Of a stretch of 64,000 nucleotides of DNA, positions 36,535 to 46,800 are shown piece after piece. The stretch covers positions 992,001 through 1,056,000 of the forward strand of contig NZ_CP160849.1 in NCBI RefSeq assembly GCF_040790665.1, read 5' to 3'. The notes under the pieces were generated by a model. That model worked only from the letters and a program-made list of their open reading frames with translations. It searched no databases and was not told the origin of the DNA. The translations under genes were made by a program, and so were the position numbers. Position 1 is the first letter of the stretch. Each line of letters opens with the position of its first letter. Origin of the DNA: Sulfitobacter pontiacus (GTDB lineage: Bacteria; Pseudomonadota; Alphaproteobacteria; Rhodobacterales; Rhodobacteraceae).

Positions 36535-37466
36535 TCTGGTTTCTTCTCATTGCGGCTCTGATCATCGCAATCCCGCTTGTGATCGAACGCAACCGTGCCG
36601 AAATGGAGGACGCGGACCGCGGCAGCGCCCTTGGCCAATTCGCAGAGCTGCCCGACGGGGTTACCCATTACGCGTGGACCGGCCCCGCCCAAGGCCCTGT
36701 TGTCGTTTGCATCCACGGGTTGACCACCCCCAGCATCGTCTGGCGCGCGGTGGCACGTGGGTTGGCGTCGATGGGGTACCGGACTCTCACCTACGACCTT
36801 TACGGGCGCGGGTATTCCGACCGCCCCTCCGGCCCGCAAGATCGCCAGTTCTTTATCAAACAGCTGCAAGACCTGCTGGAAGATCAGGATGTCACCGGCA
36901 GCTTTACCCTGCTGGGGTATTCCATGGGCGGCTCTATCGCGACGTGCTTTGCCGCCGCTTTCCCCGAACGTGTCGAACGGCTGATCCTGCTGGCGCCCGC
37001 AGGGATGGGGCTGGTGCCGAACAAGCTGGTCGACTTTATGGCCAAAACCCCGCTGGTCGGCGATTGGCTGATGCTGGCGCTGTTCCCGCCGACCTTCCGG
37101 CGCGGCATCAGGGCTGAACGGGACATCCCCGTACAGGTCCGCCACATCCACGACCATCAGGCCGAACAGCTGGACTATAAGCACTATGTTCCTGCGGTGC
37201 TGGCCAGCCGTCGCGGTATTCTGGCGGATGTGCTTCGGGATGAACACCGCGCGATCCGGACGCATGATATCCCTGTGCTGGCGCTTTGGGGGCAGGATGA
37301 TCAGGTGATCCCCGCGTCAGCCATCGGCAGCCTTGCCGAATGGAACCGCGCCGCCGAACACGAGGTGATCAAAGGCGCGGGCCACGGCCTACCCTATACC
37401 CATGCGCCCCAGATCATTGCAGCGATCAAGGCACATATCGACACGGCGGATAAGGCGACAGATTAA
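36531..37466 (+). CDS. Alpha/beta hydrolase with N-terminal membrane anchor
   Basis: 311 residues. A single hydrophobic segment (MIWFLLIAALIIAIPLVI) is followed by an alpha/beta hydrolase domain: VVCIHGLTTPSIVW oxyanion region, nucleophile Ser in GYSMGGS (near residue 133), the acid in WGQDDQVI, and the base in GAGHGLPYTH. Substrate is unknown. I chose ATG 36531, which overlaps the preceding stop (ATGA), over GTG 36516. The stop codon is shared with the convergent MFS gene. Confidence 0.85.
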   Translation: MIWFLLIAALIIAIPLVIERNRAEMEDADRGSALGQFAELPDGVTHYAWTGPAQGPVVVCIHGLTTPSIVWRAVARGLASMGYRTLTYDLYGRGYSDRPSGPQDRQFFIKQLQDLLEDQDVTGSFTLLGYSMGGSIATCFAAAFPERVERLILLAPAGMGLVPNKLVDFMAKTPLVGDWLMLALFPPTFRRGIRAERDIPVQVRHIHDHQAEQLDYKHYVPAVLASRRGILADVLRDEHRAIRTHDIPVLALWGQDDQVIPASAIGSLAEWNRAAEHEVIKGAGHGLPYTHAPQIIAAIKAHIDTADKATD

Positions 37467-38704
37467 CTCGTCACCAGCCCGGGCAACCGCTTCTCGCGGA
37501 TGGGCAAATGGATCAGCGCGCTAAACGCGCCCACGGCCACACCGATCCACCACACGGCGGTGTAATCGCCGTAAGCGTCATGCATCCGCCCGCCCAGCCA
37601 GACCCCCATAAAGCTGCCCAACTGATGGCTGAAAAACACGATCCCATAAAGCGTGCCCATATAGCGCAGCCCATAGATATGCGCGACCAGCCCGCTGGTC
37701 AGCGGCACCGTCGCCAACCACAATGCGCCCATCCCGATAGAGAACAGGATGACCGACACCGGCGTGATCGGCAGTAGGATAAACAACGCCGCAATCACGG
37801 TACGTCCGGTATAGATCGCAGCCAGCAGGTACTTTTTGGAATAGCGTTTGCCCGCCCACCCCGCCAGCAATGTTCCGGCGATATTGGCCAGACCGATCAG
37901 GGAAATCGCCACCGCACCCAGGGCAGAGGTTGTTGTGATCCCGATGTTATGCAGCACGCCACCCGCAAGGATCGGACCGCAAAGTTCGGTCACGAAGGCA
38001 GGAAAATGCGCGGTGATAAAGGCCAGCTGATAGCCGCAGGAAAAGAAGCCGATAAAGATGAAGGTAAATGTCGGGTCGCGCAGCGCCTTGCCCAGGATTT
38101 GCGACAGGCTTTCCTCCAGCTCGGCCTTGCTGGCCATCGCGGGGGCGCGCATCAACGGCAGCGTCAACAACATCGCCATGATCGCGCCCGCAAAGACAAG
38201 GAAGGTCGCCTGCCAGCTGAGGAACCCCAGCAACCATTCCGCCACTGGCGCACCAAAGACCTGACCCGCGCTACCCGCCGCCGTGGCAATGGCCAGCGAC
38301 ATGGACCGGTTCTCGGCCGTTGAGGCGCGGCCCACCACGGCCAAAATCACGCCAAAGCCCGTTCCCGCGATCCCGAAACCCACCAACCACGCATAGGTTT
38401 GGTGTTCAATCGGTGACACCGAATTGGCCGACAGCACCAGACCCACGGCATAGACCACGGACCCGATGATAATGGCGCGGCGGTCTCCGATCTTCTCGGC
38501 CATCGCGCCAAAAATCGGCTGGCCGATGCCCCAGGCGAGGTTCTGGATCGCGATCGCCAGTGAGAATTCGGAGCGGAGCCAGCCGAACTCTTCCGCGATG
38601 GGGATCTGAAAAACGCCAAAAGAGGCACGCACGGCAAAGCTCACCATGATGATCAGACACCCGACGATCAGCACCGGTGTGAAGATTGACGTATTTTTTT
38701 CCAT
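37463..38704 (-). CDS. MFS transporter
   Basis: 413 residues with about twelve membrane segments. The helix 2-3 loop reads GAMAEKIGDRRAIIIG, the MFS signature, and a longer cytoplasmic loop (SKAELEESLSQILGKALRDPT) separates the halves. It resembles the oxalate/monocarboxylate branch in general layout, but I cannot name the substrate. ATG 38704 is preceded by GGGGG; the frame remains open to 38848 without a better start. It is divergent from zapE. Confidence 0.88.
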   Translation of the reverse strand: MEKNTSIFTPVLIVGCLIIMVSFAVRASFGVFQIPIAEEFGWLRSEFSLAIAIQNLAWGIGQPIFGAMAEKIGDRRAIIIGSVVYAVGLVLSANSVSPIEHQTYAWLVGFGIAGTGFGVILAVVGRASTAENRSMSLAIATAAGSAGQVFGAPVAEWLLGFLSWQATFLVFAGAIMAMLLTLPLMRAPAMASKAELEESLSQILGKALRDPTFTFIFIGFFSCGYQLAFITAHFPAFVTELCGPILAGGVLHNIGITTTSALGAVAISLIGLANIAGTLLAGWAGKRYSKKYLLAAIYTGRTVIAALFILLPITPVSVILFSIGMGALWLATVPLTSGLVAHIYGLRYMGTLYGIVFFSHQLGSFMGVWLGGRMHDAYGDYTAVWWIGVAVGAFSALIHLPIREKRLPGLVTS

Positions 38705-38828
38705 GATGACCCCCGAAGCACGTGCCGCCACCGTAGCTTTGAAACCGGGGCCGTCAATTTCAAAACTGCGCGCATATCGGCCTGCGGGGGTTCTTCCCAA
38801 AGCCTGTGGCACATTGTAAGCCAAAGGC

Positions 38829-39887
38829 ATGACTGATTTACGCACCATTTACGATAACCGCGTTGCCGACGGCAGCCTGTCGCCGGACCCCGCGCAAGAG
38901 GCCGTGCTACCAGAGCTTGACCGCATTCGCAGCGCCTTGATGGCCCCGCAGAAAAAGGGCTTTTTCAAGCGCGCGCCCGAGCCACCGCAGGGTCTGTATC
39001 TTTGGGGTGGTGTGGGTCGCGGCAAGTCGATGCTGATGGATATGTTCGCGGCAAATATGGGCGATGTGCCAACGCGGCGGGTGCATTTCCACGCGTTCAT
39101 GCAGGAAATTCACAGCGCGATGCATGAGGCGCGGAAAACAGGCGTCGACGATGCGATTGCGCCAGTCGCAGCCGAGGTCGCAAATAGCGTGAAGCTGCTG
39201 GCCTTTGACGAGATGCAGATCACCGACATCACCGACGCCATGATCGTTGGCCGGCTGTTTGAAGCGCTTTTTGCGGCTGGTGTGGTGGTGGTGACAACGT
39301 CGAACCGGATACCGGATGATCTGTATAAAGACGGTCTGAACCGCCAGATATTCCTGCCCTTCATCGAATTGATCAAAGAGAAGATGAAGGTGATGGAGCT
39401 TGCTAGCCCGCGCGACTACCGACAGGACCGGTTGGCGGGTACGAAATCCTATTTCACCCCCGTCAACCCAGAGAGCCGTGCCGCGATGAATGCCGTCTGG
39501 GATGATCTGGCTGGCGGCCCGGGGGAGGAGCTGATCCTGCGGGTGAAGGGGCGCGATGTTGTCGTGCCGGAGTTTCGCAACGGTGTCGCCCGCGCCAAGT
39601 TCCACGCGCTATGTGGTCGGCCCCTAGGGGCGGCAGATTATTTGACATTGGCAGAGGCCGTGCGCGTGTTGATGCTGGACGATATCCCCAGTCTTGGCCG
39701 GTCAAACTTCAATGAAGCCAAACGCTTTGTGACCCTGATTGACGCGTTATACGAGGCTAAGGTGAGGCTGATCTGCTCGGCCGCGGCCGAACCCGAAATG
39801 CTATATCTGGAGGGGGAAGGCACCTTCGAGTTCGAGCGTACGGCATCGCGTTTGCGCGAAATGCAGGGGGAAGGCTGGGGCGCTTAA
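38829..39887 (+). CDS. zapE: Cell division protein ZapE (AFG1-like ATPase)
   Basis: 352 residues. ZapE is an ATPase that associates with the FtsZ ring. Walker A GGVGRGKS is at 60-67, Walker B LLAFDEMQITD near 122-132, and the family block VVVVTTSNRIPDDLYKDGLNR follows near 151-171. FxxFxxE-type segments at the C-terminus (EGTFEFERTASRL) are also present. The stop codon overlaps that of the convergent hypothetical gene by 4 bases. Confidence 0.94.
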   Translation: MTDLRTIYDNRVADGSLSPDPAQEAVLPELDRIRSALMAPQKKGFFKRAPEPPQGLYLWGGVGRGKSMLMDMFAANMGDVPTRRVHFHAFMQEIHSAMHEARKTGVDDAIAPVAAEVANSVKLLAFDEMQITDITDAMIVGRLFEALFAAGVVVVTTSNRIPDDLYKDGLNRQIFLPFIELIKEKMKVMELASPRDYRQDRLAGTKSYFTPVNPESRAAMNAVWDDLAGGPGEELILRVKGRDVVVPEFRNGVARAKFHALCGRPLGAADYLTLAEAVRVLMLDDIPSLGRSNFNEAKRFVTLIDALYEAKVRLICSAAAEPEMLYLEGEGTFEFERTASRLREMQGEGWGA

Positions 39888-40525
39888 TTGCGCCGCCGCC
39901 CCGGGGTGTACCCATCCCGCTGTAGATCGACTGCAGCCAGATAGAGTGGCGCGGCCTGATTGTGGTAAAAGGCGACGGATTGGCGGATCTGCTGCCCGTC
40001 GCGAGCATGATCTTGATCGCCGTCAGTCTGGCGCGCGGCCAAAGCCTTGCGTTCAGCGACAACAACCGCCGTCAGCAAACCTGCCGTATCCAGCGCACCA
40101 GAGGCTGTCGTAAGCGCCGGTGGTACCTTGAAGTCGCCTTTGGCCGCCGCGCTGTTCAGCAAAGTATCAATATAGCTGTCCGACCGTTCCGTGCTAATCG
40201 CCCAGATCAGGTAGGATTCAAGCACTTGGCCGCGTTTGCTATCATCGAACGATTGGACGATCGCGCTGACTGCATCGCCCACGTCAAAGGAAGCGTCCTT
40301 GTGCATCTTGTTGAGCAGCGTCGCAGGCGACAGCGGCACAAAGGCTGGCCCACCGGAGGCCAGATACGCCACCTGTCCATTAGCATAGCCCTGCGCGGCG
40401 TCGTGGCCCCCGGAAGATCGCCAGTGATCGACGATAAAGGTCACACCGACAAAGATCGTGAGCAGACGGAGATGGCCGAACACCATCCTGCGCAGCGCAA
40501 GGAAATTCTGATACGTATTGGTCAT
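39884..40525 (-). CDS. Hypothetical protein with one membrane segment
   Basis: 213 residues. A hydrophobic segment at about 17-33 (FGHLRLLTIFVGVTFIV) is preceded by positive charges, consistent with an N-terminal anchor; the rest is soluble and helical, with three central segments (AVSAIVQSFDDSKRG, SYLIWAISTERSDSYID and GLLTAVVVAERKAL). No family is recognised. GGGGGGACC precedes the start. The 97 bases upstream are AT-rich and likely hold its promoter, but I cannot place -35/-10 boxes with confidence. Confidence 0.65.
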   Translation of the reverse strand: MTNTYQNFLALRRMVFGHLRLLTIFVGVTFIVDHWRSSGGHDAAQGYANGQVAYLASGGPAFVPLSPATLLNKMHKDASFDVGDAVSAIVQSFDDSKRGQVLESYLIWAISTERSDSYIDTLLNSAAAKGDFKVPPALTTASGALDTAGLLTAVVVAERKALAARQTDGDQDHARDGQQIRQSVAFYHNQAAPLYLAAVDLQRDGYTPGRRRN

Positions 40526-40622
40526 TGCATTGGTCCCCCCAAAGGCAAAAATGTTACCCTCGGACCTTAGGACGCAAATTCCCTACAAATCGTAAATATA
40601 GCCAATTCTAATTGTTAAAAGG

Positions 40623-41897
40623 CTATCCGTTTTCCCGCAAAATTGCGCCTGCCAGATAGAGCGAACCGCAGATCAATACCCGCGCGTGGGGCACCTTCGC
40701 GACAATGGCTGCAAGGGCTTCGGCGACGCCAGGTGCCTCTTGCGCGGTCAGGCCGACGTCGATCGCTGCGCGCGCGGTTTCGGTGGCCGGCAACGTCGCT
40801 GCTTCACCCGGGATCGAGACGGCGAACAATTGTTCTGCATGACCGGCCAGAGGGCGCAGATAGCCGCCGATATCCTTGGTATTCAACATGCCACAGATCA
40901 GGAATGTGGGGCGGGCGGGCATCTCTTCTAGCACCGCCGCGATGGCGTCGCCCGCAGCAGGGTTATGCCCGCCGTCCAGCCATAATTCGGCCTGCGGCGC
41001 TGCGTCAATCAGCGGTCCGTGACGCAGACGTTGCATTCGGGCGGGCCATTCGGCGCGGGTCACAGCGGCCTCGCACGCTTGCGCGGAGGCCCCCAATTGC
41101 CGCAATGCCGCCAAAGCCGCACCGGCATTGGAAATCTGGTGCATTCCCAACAGGTTAGGCTTGGGCACGTCCAGCAGCCCCGTGTCATCCTGATAGACCA
41201 TGCGTCCCGCTTCGGGGGCCACATGCCACTGCTGACCATAGGCAAAAACGGGGGCGTGGTGGCGTGCCGCCTGCGTCTCTATCACCTCGAGCGCGGCATC
41301 TTGTTGCGGGCCGACGATACAGGGAACGCGGCGTTTGATGATGCCGGCTTTTTCACCCGCAATCTCTGTCAGGGTCGTACCCAGAAACTGTTGGTGATCA
41401 ATCGACACCGGCGTGATGACGGTCAATGCGGGCTGGTCGATCACATTGGTCGCGTCCAGACGCCCGCCAAGGCCGACCTCAAGCAGGGTATAATCCGCCG
41501 GAGTACGGGCAAAGGCCAGTAGCGCGGCGCAGGTTGTGATCTCGAAATAAGTGATGCTCTCGCCGTTGTTGGCGGCGTAACATTCATCCAGCATCTCGGT
41601 CAGCGCGGCTTCGGAAATTAGCTCTCCGGCAAGGCGGATGCGTTCGTGAAAGCGCGCCAGATGGGGCGAGGTATAGGCGTGGACGCGGTGGCCATCCGCC
41701 TCGAGCCCCGCACGGATCATCGCCTGTGTCGACCCTTTACCATTGGTGCCGGCAATATGGATCACAGGGGGAAGGTCGTTCTGGGGGTTGCCCAAAGCGT
41801 CCAGCAGCCGCCACATGCGATCCAGCGTCAGGTCGATAATCTTGGGATGCAGCGCCATCATACGCGCCAGCACTGCATCCGATGTGTTCTGCGTCAT
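40623..41897 (-). CDS. folC: Bifunctional folylpolyglutamate/dihydrofolate synthase
   Basis: 424 residues. FolC adds glutamate to dihydropteroate and folates. The P-loop [14 protein letters not shown] is near residues 47-60, followed by [15 protein letters not shown] and the [11 protein letters not shown] block near residue 142 with the metal-binding region. The start overlaps the accD stop (ATGA). The accD-folC pair is common in Proteobacteria. Confidence 0.95.
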   Translation of the reverse strand: MTQNTSDAVLARMMALHPKIIDLTLDRMWRLLDALGNPQNDLPPVIHIAGTNGKGSTQAMIRAGLEADGHRVHAYTSPHLARFHERIRLAGELISEAALTEMLDECYAANNGESITYFEITTCAALLAFARTPADYTLLEVGLGGRLDATNVIDQPALTVITPVSIDHQQFLGTTLTEIAGEKAGIIKRRVPCIVGPQQDAALEVIETQAARHHAPVFAYGQQWHVAPEAGRMVYQDDTGLLDVPKPNLLGMHQISNAGAALAALRQLGASAQACEAAVTRAEWPARMQRLRHGPLIDAAPQAELWLDGGHNPAAGDAIAAVLEEMPARPTFLICGMLNTKDIGGYLRPLAGHAEQLFAVSIPGEAATLPATETARAAIDVGLTAQEAPGVAEALAAIVAKVPHARVLICGSLYLAGAILRENG

Positions 41898-42859
41898 TTC
41901 GCCTTGGGTTCCGCCGCTTCGGCTTTGGGGGTCGCATCGGGTTCTGGCGTCAGCGCATGGGCAATATCGCCGCCTTCGGTCGGCGCAGGCAGATCGCCGC
42001 GCACCGCGGGGGGCAGTTTCATCAGCATCCGCGTGATGTCGATCAACTCATCCCGCATCTGGGTGCGCGGAGTCACGCGGTCCAGCATGCCGTGGTCCAG
42101 CAGATATTCGGCGCGCTGGAAGCCTTCGGGCAGCTTTTCGCGAATGGTCTGTTCAATCACACGTGGGCCGGCAAAGCAGATCAGCGCATTGGGTTCCGCA
42201 ATCTGGACATCCCCCAACATCGCATAGCTCGCCGTGACACCACCGGTCGTGGGGTGGGTCAGAACGACGATATAGGGCAGCCCCGCTTCTTTCAGCATCT
42301 GCACGGCGATGGTGGTGCGCGGCATCTGCATCAGGCTCAGGATGCCTTCTTGCATACGCGCGCCACCGGCGGCGGAGAAGAGCACCAGCGGGCATTTCAG
42401 CTTAACCGCTTTTTCAGCCGCGGCGATGATGGCATTGCCGACATACATGCCCATGGACCCGGCCATAAACGAGAAGTCCTGACCTGCCGCGACGATCGGC
42501 GTGCGGCCGATTTCACCGGTGGCGACCAGCATCGCTTCGGCTTCGCCCGTTTGTTTCTGGGCGGCCTTCAGACGGTCGGGGTATTTCTTCTGATCGCGAA
42601 AATGCAAAGGGTCCGGCGTCGGCGCGGGGACTTTGACATCGGTAAAGATGCCGCCGTCGAACAGCGCCTTGAAGCGTTCACGCGGGGTAATCGCCATGTG
42701 GTGACCACAGCTGGTGCAGACGTTCAGGTTGTCCGACACCTCGCGGTGGAACAGCATGGTGCCGCATTCTTCGCATTTCGTCCACAGATTGTCCGGCGTC
42801 TCGCGACGCGAGAAGATGGAGTTAATCCGAGGACGGACGTAGTTGTTGATCCAGTTCAT
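41894..42859 (-). CDS. accD: Acetyl-CoA carboxylase carboxyltransferase beta subunit
   Basis: 321 residues. AccD pairs with AccA to transfer CO2 from biotin to acetyl-CoA. A four-Cys zinc ribbon is formed by Cys29, 32, 48 and 51, followed by the crotonase-like domain with [22 protein letters not shown] and [11 protein letters not shown]. The C-terminal tail ([11 protein letters not shown] to the end) is an Ala/Pro/Lys-rich extension. ATG 42859 follows AAAGG and starts the conserved [10 protein letters not shown]. Confidence 0.95.
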   Translation of the reverse strand: MNWINNYVRPRINSIFSRRETPDNLWTKCEECGTMLFHREVSDNLNVCTSCGHHMAITPRERFKALFDGGIFTDVKVPAPTPDPLHFRDQKKYPDRLKAAQKQTGEAEAMLVATGEIGRTPIVAAGQDFSFMAGSMGMYVGNAIIAAAEKAVKLKCPLVLFSAAGGARMQEGILSLMQMPRTTIAVQMLKEAGLPYIVVLTHPTTGGVTASYAMLGDVQIAEPNALICFAGPRVIEQTIREKLPEGFQRAEYLLDHGMLDRVTPRTQMRDELIDITRMLMKLPPAVRGDLPAPTEGGDIAHALTPEPDATPKAEAAEPKAK

Positions 42860-42917
42860 GGTGAACCTTTGCTTCCAGTTTCGCCTTCCAAATAAGCTGA
42901 CGCGCAGTAAATTGCAA

Positions 42918-43808
42918 TCAACGGCGGATCGCCAGCCGTGCGGCAAGCCAGCTGACCAACATCAGCGCAAAATCGACAGGCAACCACGCGCGCAACGCGT
43001 CAACATCATCCATCCCGAAGGGGGTCAAATACAGCGCCAAACCCGATAGGTCATCGGGCAGAGAGGTGATGACGATCGCCGCGACATTATTGCAGAAATG
43101 CACTGCAATGGCTGGCCCCAGCGACCCCGCCCGCGCGGTCAGATCGGCCATCAACATCCCGAAGACACCGGCCCAAAGTGCTATGACCAGCGCATTTTCG
43201 CCGGCTTGATCGGGAAGATAGTGCCCAAGCGCGAAAATCACGGCCGGCAGCACCATCCACACCAGCGGAGAGTTGAACCGTGCCGCCAACTGCTGCTGGA
43301 CATAACCGCGAAAGACGATCTCTTCGGCGCTGACCTGTACCAGCACCCCGAGCAGCGAAAACGGCAGCAGCATCAGCCATGTGCCAAGCGCGAGGTTGGG
43401 CACATAGGGCGCGCCAAGGTTCCACGGTGGCAGCAAATAGGTCACCGCACCAAGCAGCACCAGCATCTTGAGCACGGCCCAGAACTGCGGCACCACCAGC
43501 CCCGACGGGCCGATCAGGCCACGCACGGGACGTTTGTGGATCACCCGTGTCACCACGGCCACGCCGACAATCATCAACCCGAAGCTGCCAAGCAGCAGGA
43601 ACATCGCCATCGGCGTCTTGCCTGACAGCAAGCTGTCATAAAACCCGTCCGCACGCGGCCCCATCAGGTTGAACAGGGTGGTGAACATCAGGTTGTTGAG
43701 CAGCAGGTAGATCGCGGTTGCCGCAAGAAACCCCAAGATCAGCCGCCACAGCGCCGCCGAGGGGATCGCAGGGGCGACAAAGGCTTTGTGGGCAGCGTAT
43801 CGGGTCAC
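42918..43808 (-). CDS. CPBP family intramembrane glutamic protease
   Basis: 296 residues with about eight membrane segments. All three CPBP/Abi motifs are intact: EEIVFR (Glu162-Glu163, Arg167), FALGH (192-196) and HFCNN (237-241). Family members include CAAX-prenyl processing enzymes and bacterial proteases that clip membrane proteins. The GTG start overlaps the stop of the large ABC-like gene (GTGA), so the protease is translated together with it and may act on it or on a shared partner. Confidence 0.88.
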   Translation of the reverse strand: MTRYAAHKAFVAPAIPSAALWRLILGFLAATAIYLLLNNLMFTTLFNLMGPRADGFYDSLLSGKTPMAMFLLLGSFGLMIVGVAVVTRVIHKRPVRGLIGPSGLVVPQFWAVLKMLVLLGAVTYLLPPWNLGAPYVPNLALGTWLMLLPFSLLGVLVQVSAEEIVFRGYVQQQLAARFNSPLVWMVLPAVIFALGHYLPDQAGENALVIALWAGVFGMLMADLTARAGSLGPAIAVHFCNNVAAIVITSLPDDLSGLALYLTPFGMDDVDALRAWLPVDFALMLVSWLAARLAIRR

Positions 43809-46800
43809 GCGGGGTCATCTCCTACGGGCGGGGGCAAGGCTTCGTCTTCGCGCGGGATATCCACCCGTGCCGCACGAAGCAAGTCGGCGGCGTTGGTCAG
43901 ATGGCTTGATACCGTGCGTAGAAGGCTCAGCAGGATCACACGGTCGTTTTCAACCACCGACTTGAATTGATCCGCGCCGATCCGAAGGAAACGGCTGTCT
44001 TCGAGGGCGACAAAATCCATCTGCCGCGGCTCGTTCACGATGACCGCAAGGTCACCGATCAACCGCCCCTTTTCGACGGTCGAGACGTGATGCGCCAACC
44101 CTTCGGGGTCGCGCCAGCTCAGCTCTCCCTTGCCCGACAGACAGAGGTAGACCGCATCTGGCCGTTGGCCTTGAGCAAAGACCATCTCGCCCTGTGCGAC
44201 GGTGTACCACTGCGCCGCAAAGGCCAGCAGGCGTTGGTTGCGCGGGTCGAGGTTGCCGAACAAGTCATTGCGCGCGATGATCCGCAGCTTTCGTCGCAAA
44301 TCGTCCGAGATGCTGTCGTCCTGACTGGGGATATCAACCTGCGCCAGACCGTCAATGCGCCCGCCACGGATCTTGATGTACATGTCGAAATCGTCAGGAT
44401 TAACAAAGGAGCTATCCATGTAAATCTGGGTCGTCTCGGGCAGCAGTTCGCTGACCTTGTCGCGCAACCGTTGCAGGCTTTCTGCGTCATGCCCCGCAAG
44501 CGACTGGTTCAGGATCAGGATATCGGGTCGTTTCATCGCCGCGCGGCTGAATCCGGCGCGTTCCTGAAACATCATCGCGATATTTGACCCGCCGATGCTG
44601 ACCGGCAGATCAAAGACGTTGAGCGCGACGTCCTGTTGCAGCCCGTGTTTCTTGAACACGTCCGACACCACATCCAGAACCAGATCCGCCTGAAGCCCCG
44701 CCACGGCGGAAATCCGGCCATACAACACGTTTTCGAGTATCGTCAGACGCGGCAGATACTGGTCAGGTGTGATCGGCACGAACATATCCCGCGCCCGTTC
44801 GCGCATCTCGGACCCCTGCTGCTTACGGATTTTCAGGATCTCGTCCTTGAAGGTCGCAGGGAAAGCCGGGCCGATCTGTTCGGCCGTGAAGGCAAAGGGC
44901 ACGGTAAGCAGCAACGAGAATTCATCCTCGCTCAGCGCTTCATCCCCTTTGGCGCGACGCCGTAGCGCGATATCGACCAGTTGTTCGTACAGTTCTTCCT
45001 CGATGCCGAGAGCGGTGAACAGCGGGTGGTCGGTGCCATCACGACCAAAGGTCTGGTGCAACGTTTCTACCAGCGTCTGTGAAATCGCGATGCCCTGCTC
45101 GGCCAGACCCTGTTCGATGATCATCGCCAGAAAGCTGCGTTCAAGCGCCAGACCCGCCTGCGAGATGCTGCGGATGGGCGCGGCGAACATCAGGTTCCCC
45201 CCAAGCGGCAGCGCCGGGTTGAACCGATCTGGGTCAAAGCGGTGCACCACCTTGTCCAGCCCTTGCTCTTTCAGCCGCTCGTGCACCTCGTCGCGCAGGG
45301 CAACCACGCGGGCCGCAAGCTCGGGGTGTTTTTCCGGGTCCATGCGATCGGCGGCCATGCGACGGAACATCATGTCCTGTGTGCCAACGGCGCTGGCCAG
45401 CTCATACCACCAGTCGTTGATGTCCTCGCGGGTGCTCAGATCGGCGAGCCCGGGGTCCAGCCAATCCGCCTTGGTGCTGTCCAGACTATTGCCCGACCGC
45501 TTTGTCTCGATCGCGGCGCGGTCGGTTTTCATGGGGTCCCAGAGGACGGTTTTCGGGCTCGACCGCAGAGGCATCAGCAGATTGTCCCCGACGGTGCCCT
45601 GAAACAGATAGGGGTGCGCATCGGAATAGCCGATCCGCGCCGCAAGCACGGCCTGATGCAGCTCTGCCAGATTATGCCCCGCCATCGTGATCCGCCCGCG
45701 GCTCGGCACGGCCTCGCGCACCAAAAGCTCTGCCAGAGCGTTGCGTTCGGATTGGTTGGGCATCTCAAGCGCGACGCGCGCGCCTTTGGGTATTTCGAGG
45801 TTTAGATCATCCAGGATCGTGTTCCCGTCCGGCGTGCGCAAAGACACATGTTCCAGTACGATAGGGCCGCGCAGATGCGGGACTTCATCGGGCTCGCCTT
45901 CGAACAGGCGCGCGTCGATCTCGCCCCGCGGGGCGAAACGTTCAATGACCACATCCCACCGCAGCGACATGTCCTGCGTCTGGTTGTAATAGGTCAGCAG
46001 TTCCTTCCACGGGCTCGACAAATCCTTGTAGGCGGCCAAGGCCGCGACCAGCGCGCCCACCGTGATCTGCCCCTTGATCGCAAGATAGCCCCCAACGGCA
46101 TAGAAAAAGAACGGTGTCAGCTGGGTGATGAAGTTGTTGAGAAACTTCATGAAGAATTTCTTCTGATAGATCTGGAAGCGGACCTCGAACAGCTGGCCCA
46201 GCCGGTCGGTGAACAGCGCCAGACGGTAGCGCCAGCCGCCGTTGGTGCGCAGATCGGTGATACCGGCGGCGGTCTCGCCGATTTCAGACGACAGGTGCCG
46301 CACTTCCTTGATGCGCTGTTTGTTCAGCAGGTTGATCTGCCGCTGCAGCATCGGGATGAGATACGCCTGCAACGGGATCAATGCGACGCCCGCCAACCCG
46401 AACCACGGGGATTGCAGGAAGAGGAACAGCAGGATGATCAGCATCTGCCCCGCCTGGAACACAGGCTGGGCGACCGCATCGCCCATCAACCCGCCCATCG
46501 GCTCTGCCTCCGAGGTGACCATCGACACCAGCTCACCCTGACTGGTGTTTTCGAAATAGCTGCGCGGAAAACGCATCATCCGCGCGATCAACTGATAGCG
46601 GAAGCGACGCAGTAGCCGCTCTGCCAGCACCCCCTTCATCGTGTTCAGACGCATCTTCATCAGGCCGTGGATCAGCACCGAGAAAAGATAGGCAAAACAC
46701 AGCACCATCAGGAACTGCACCTGACTGAACGACATCCCGAAAACGTCGATCACATCGGTCTCTGCCCCAATGGCATCGTTGATGATGCGCTTGGGCAGTT

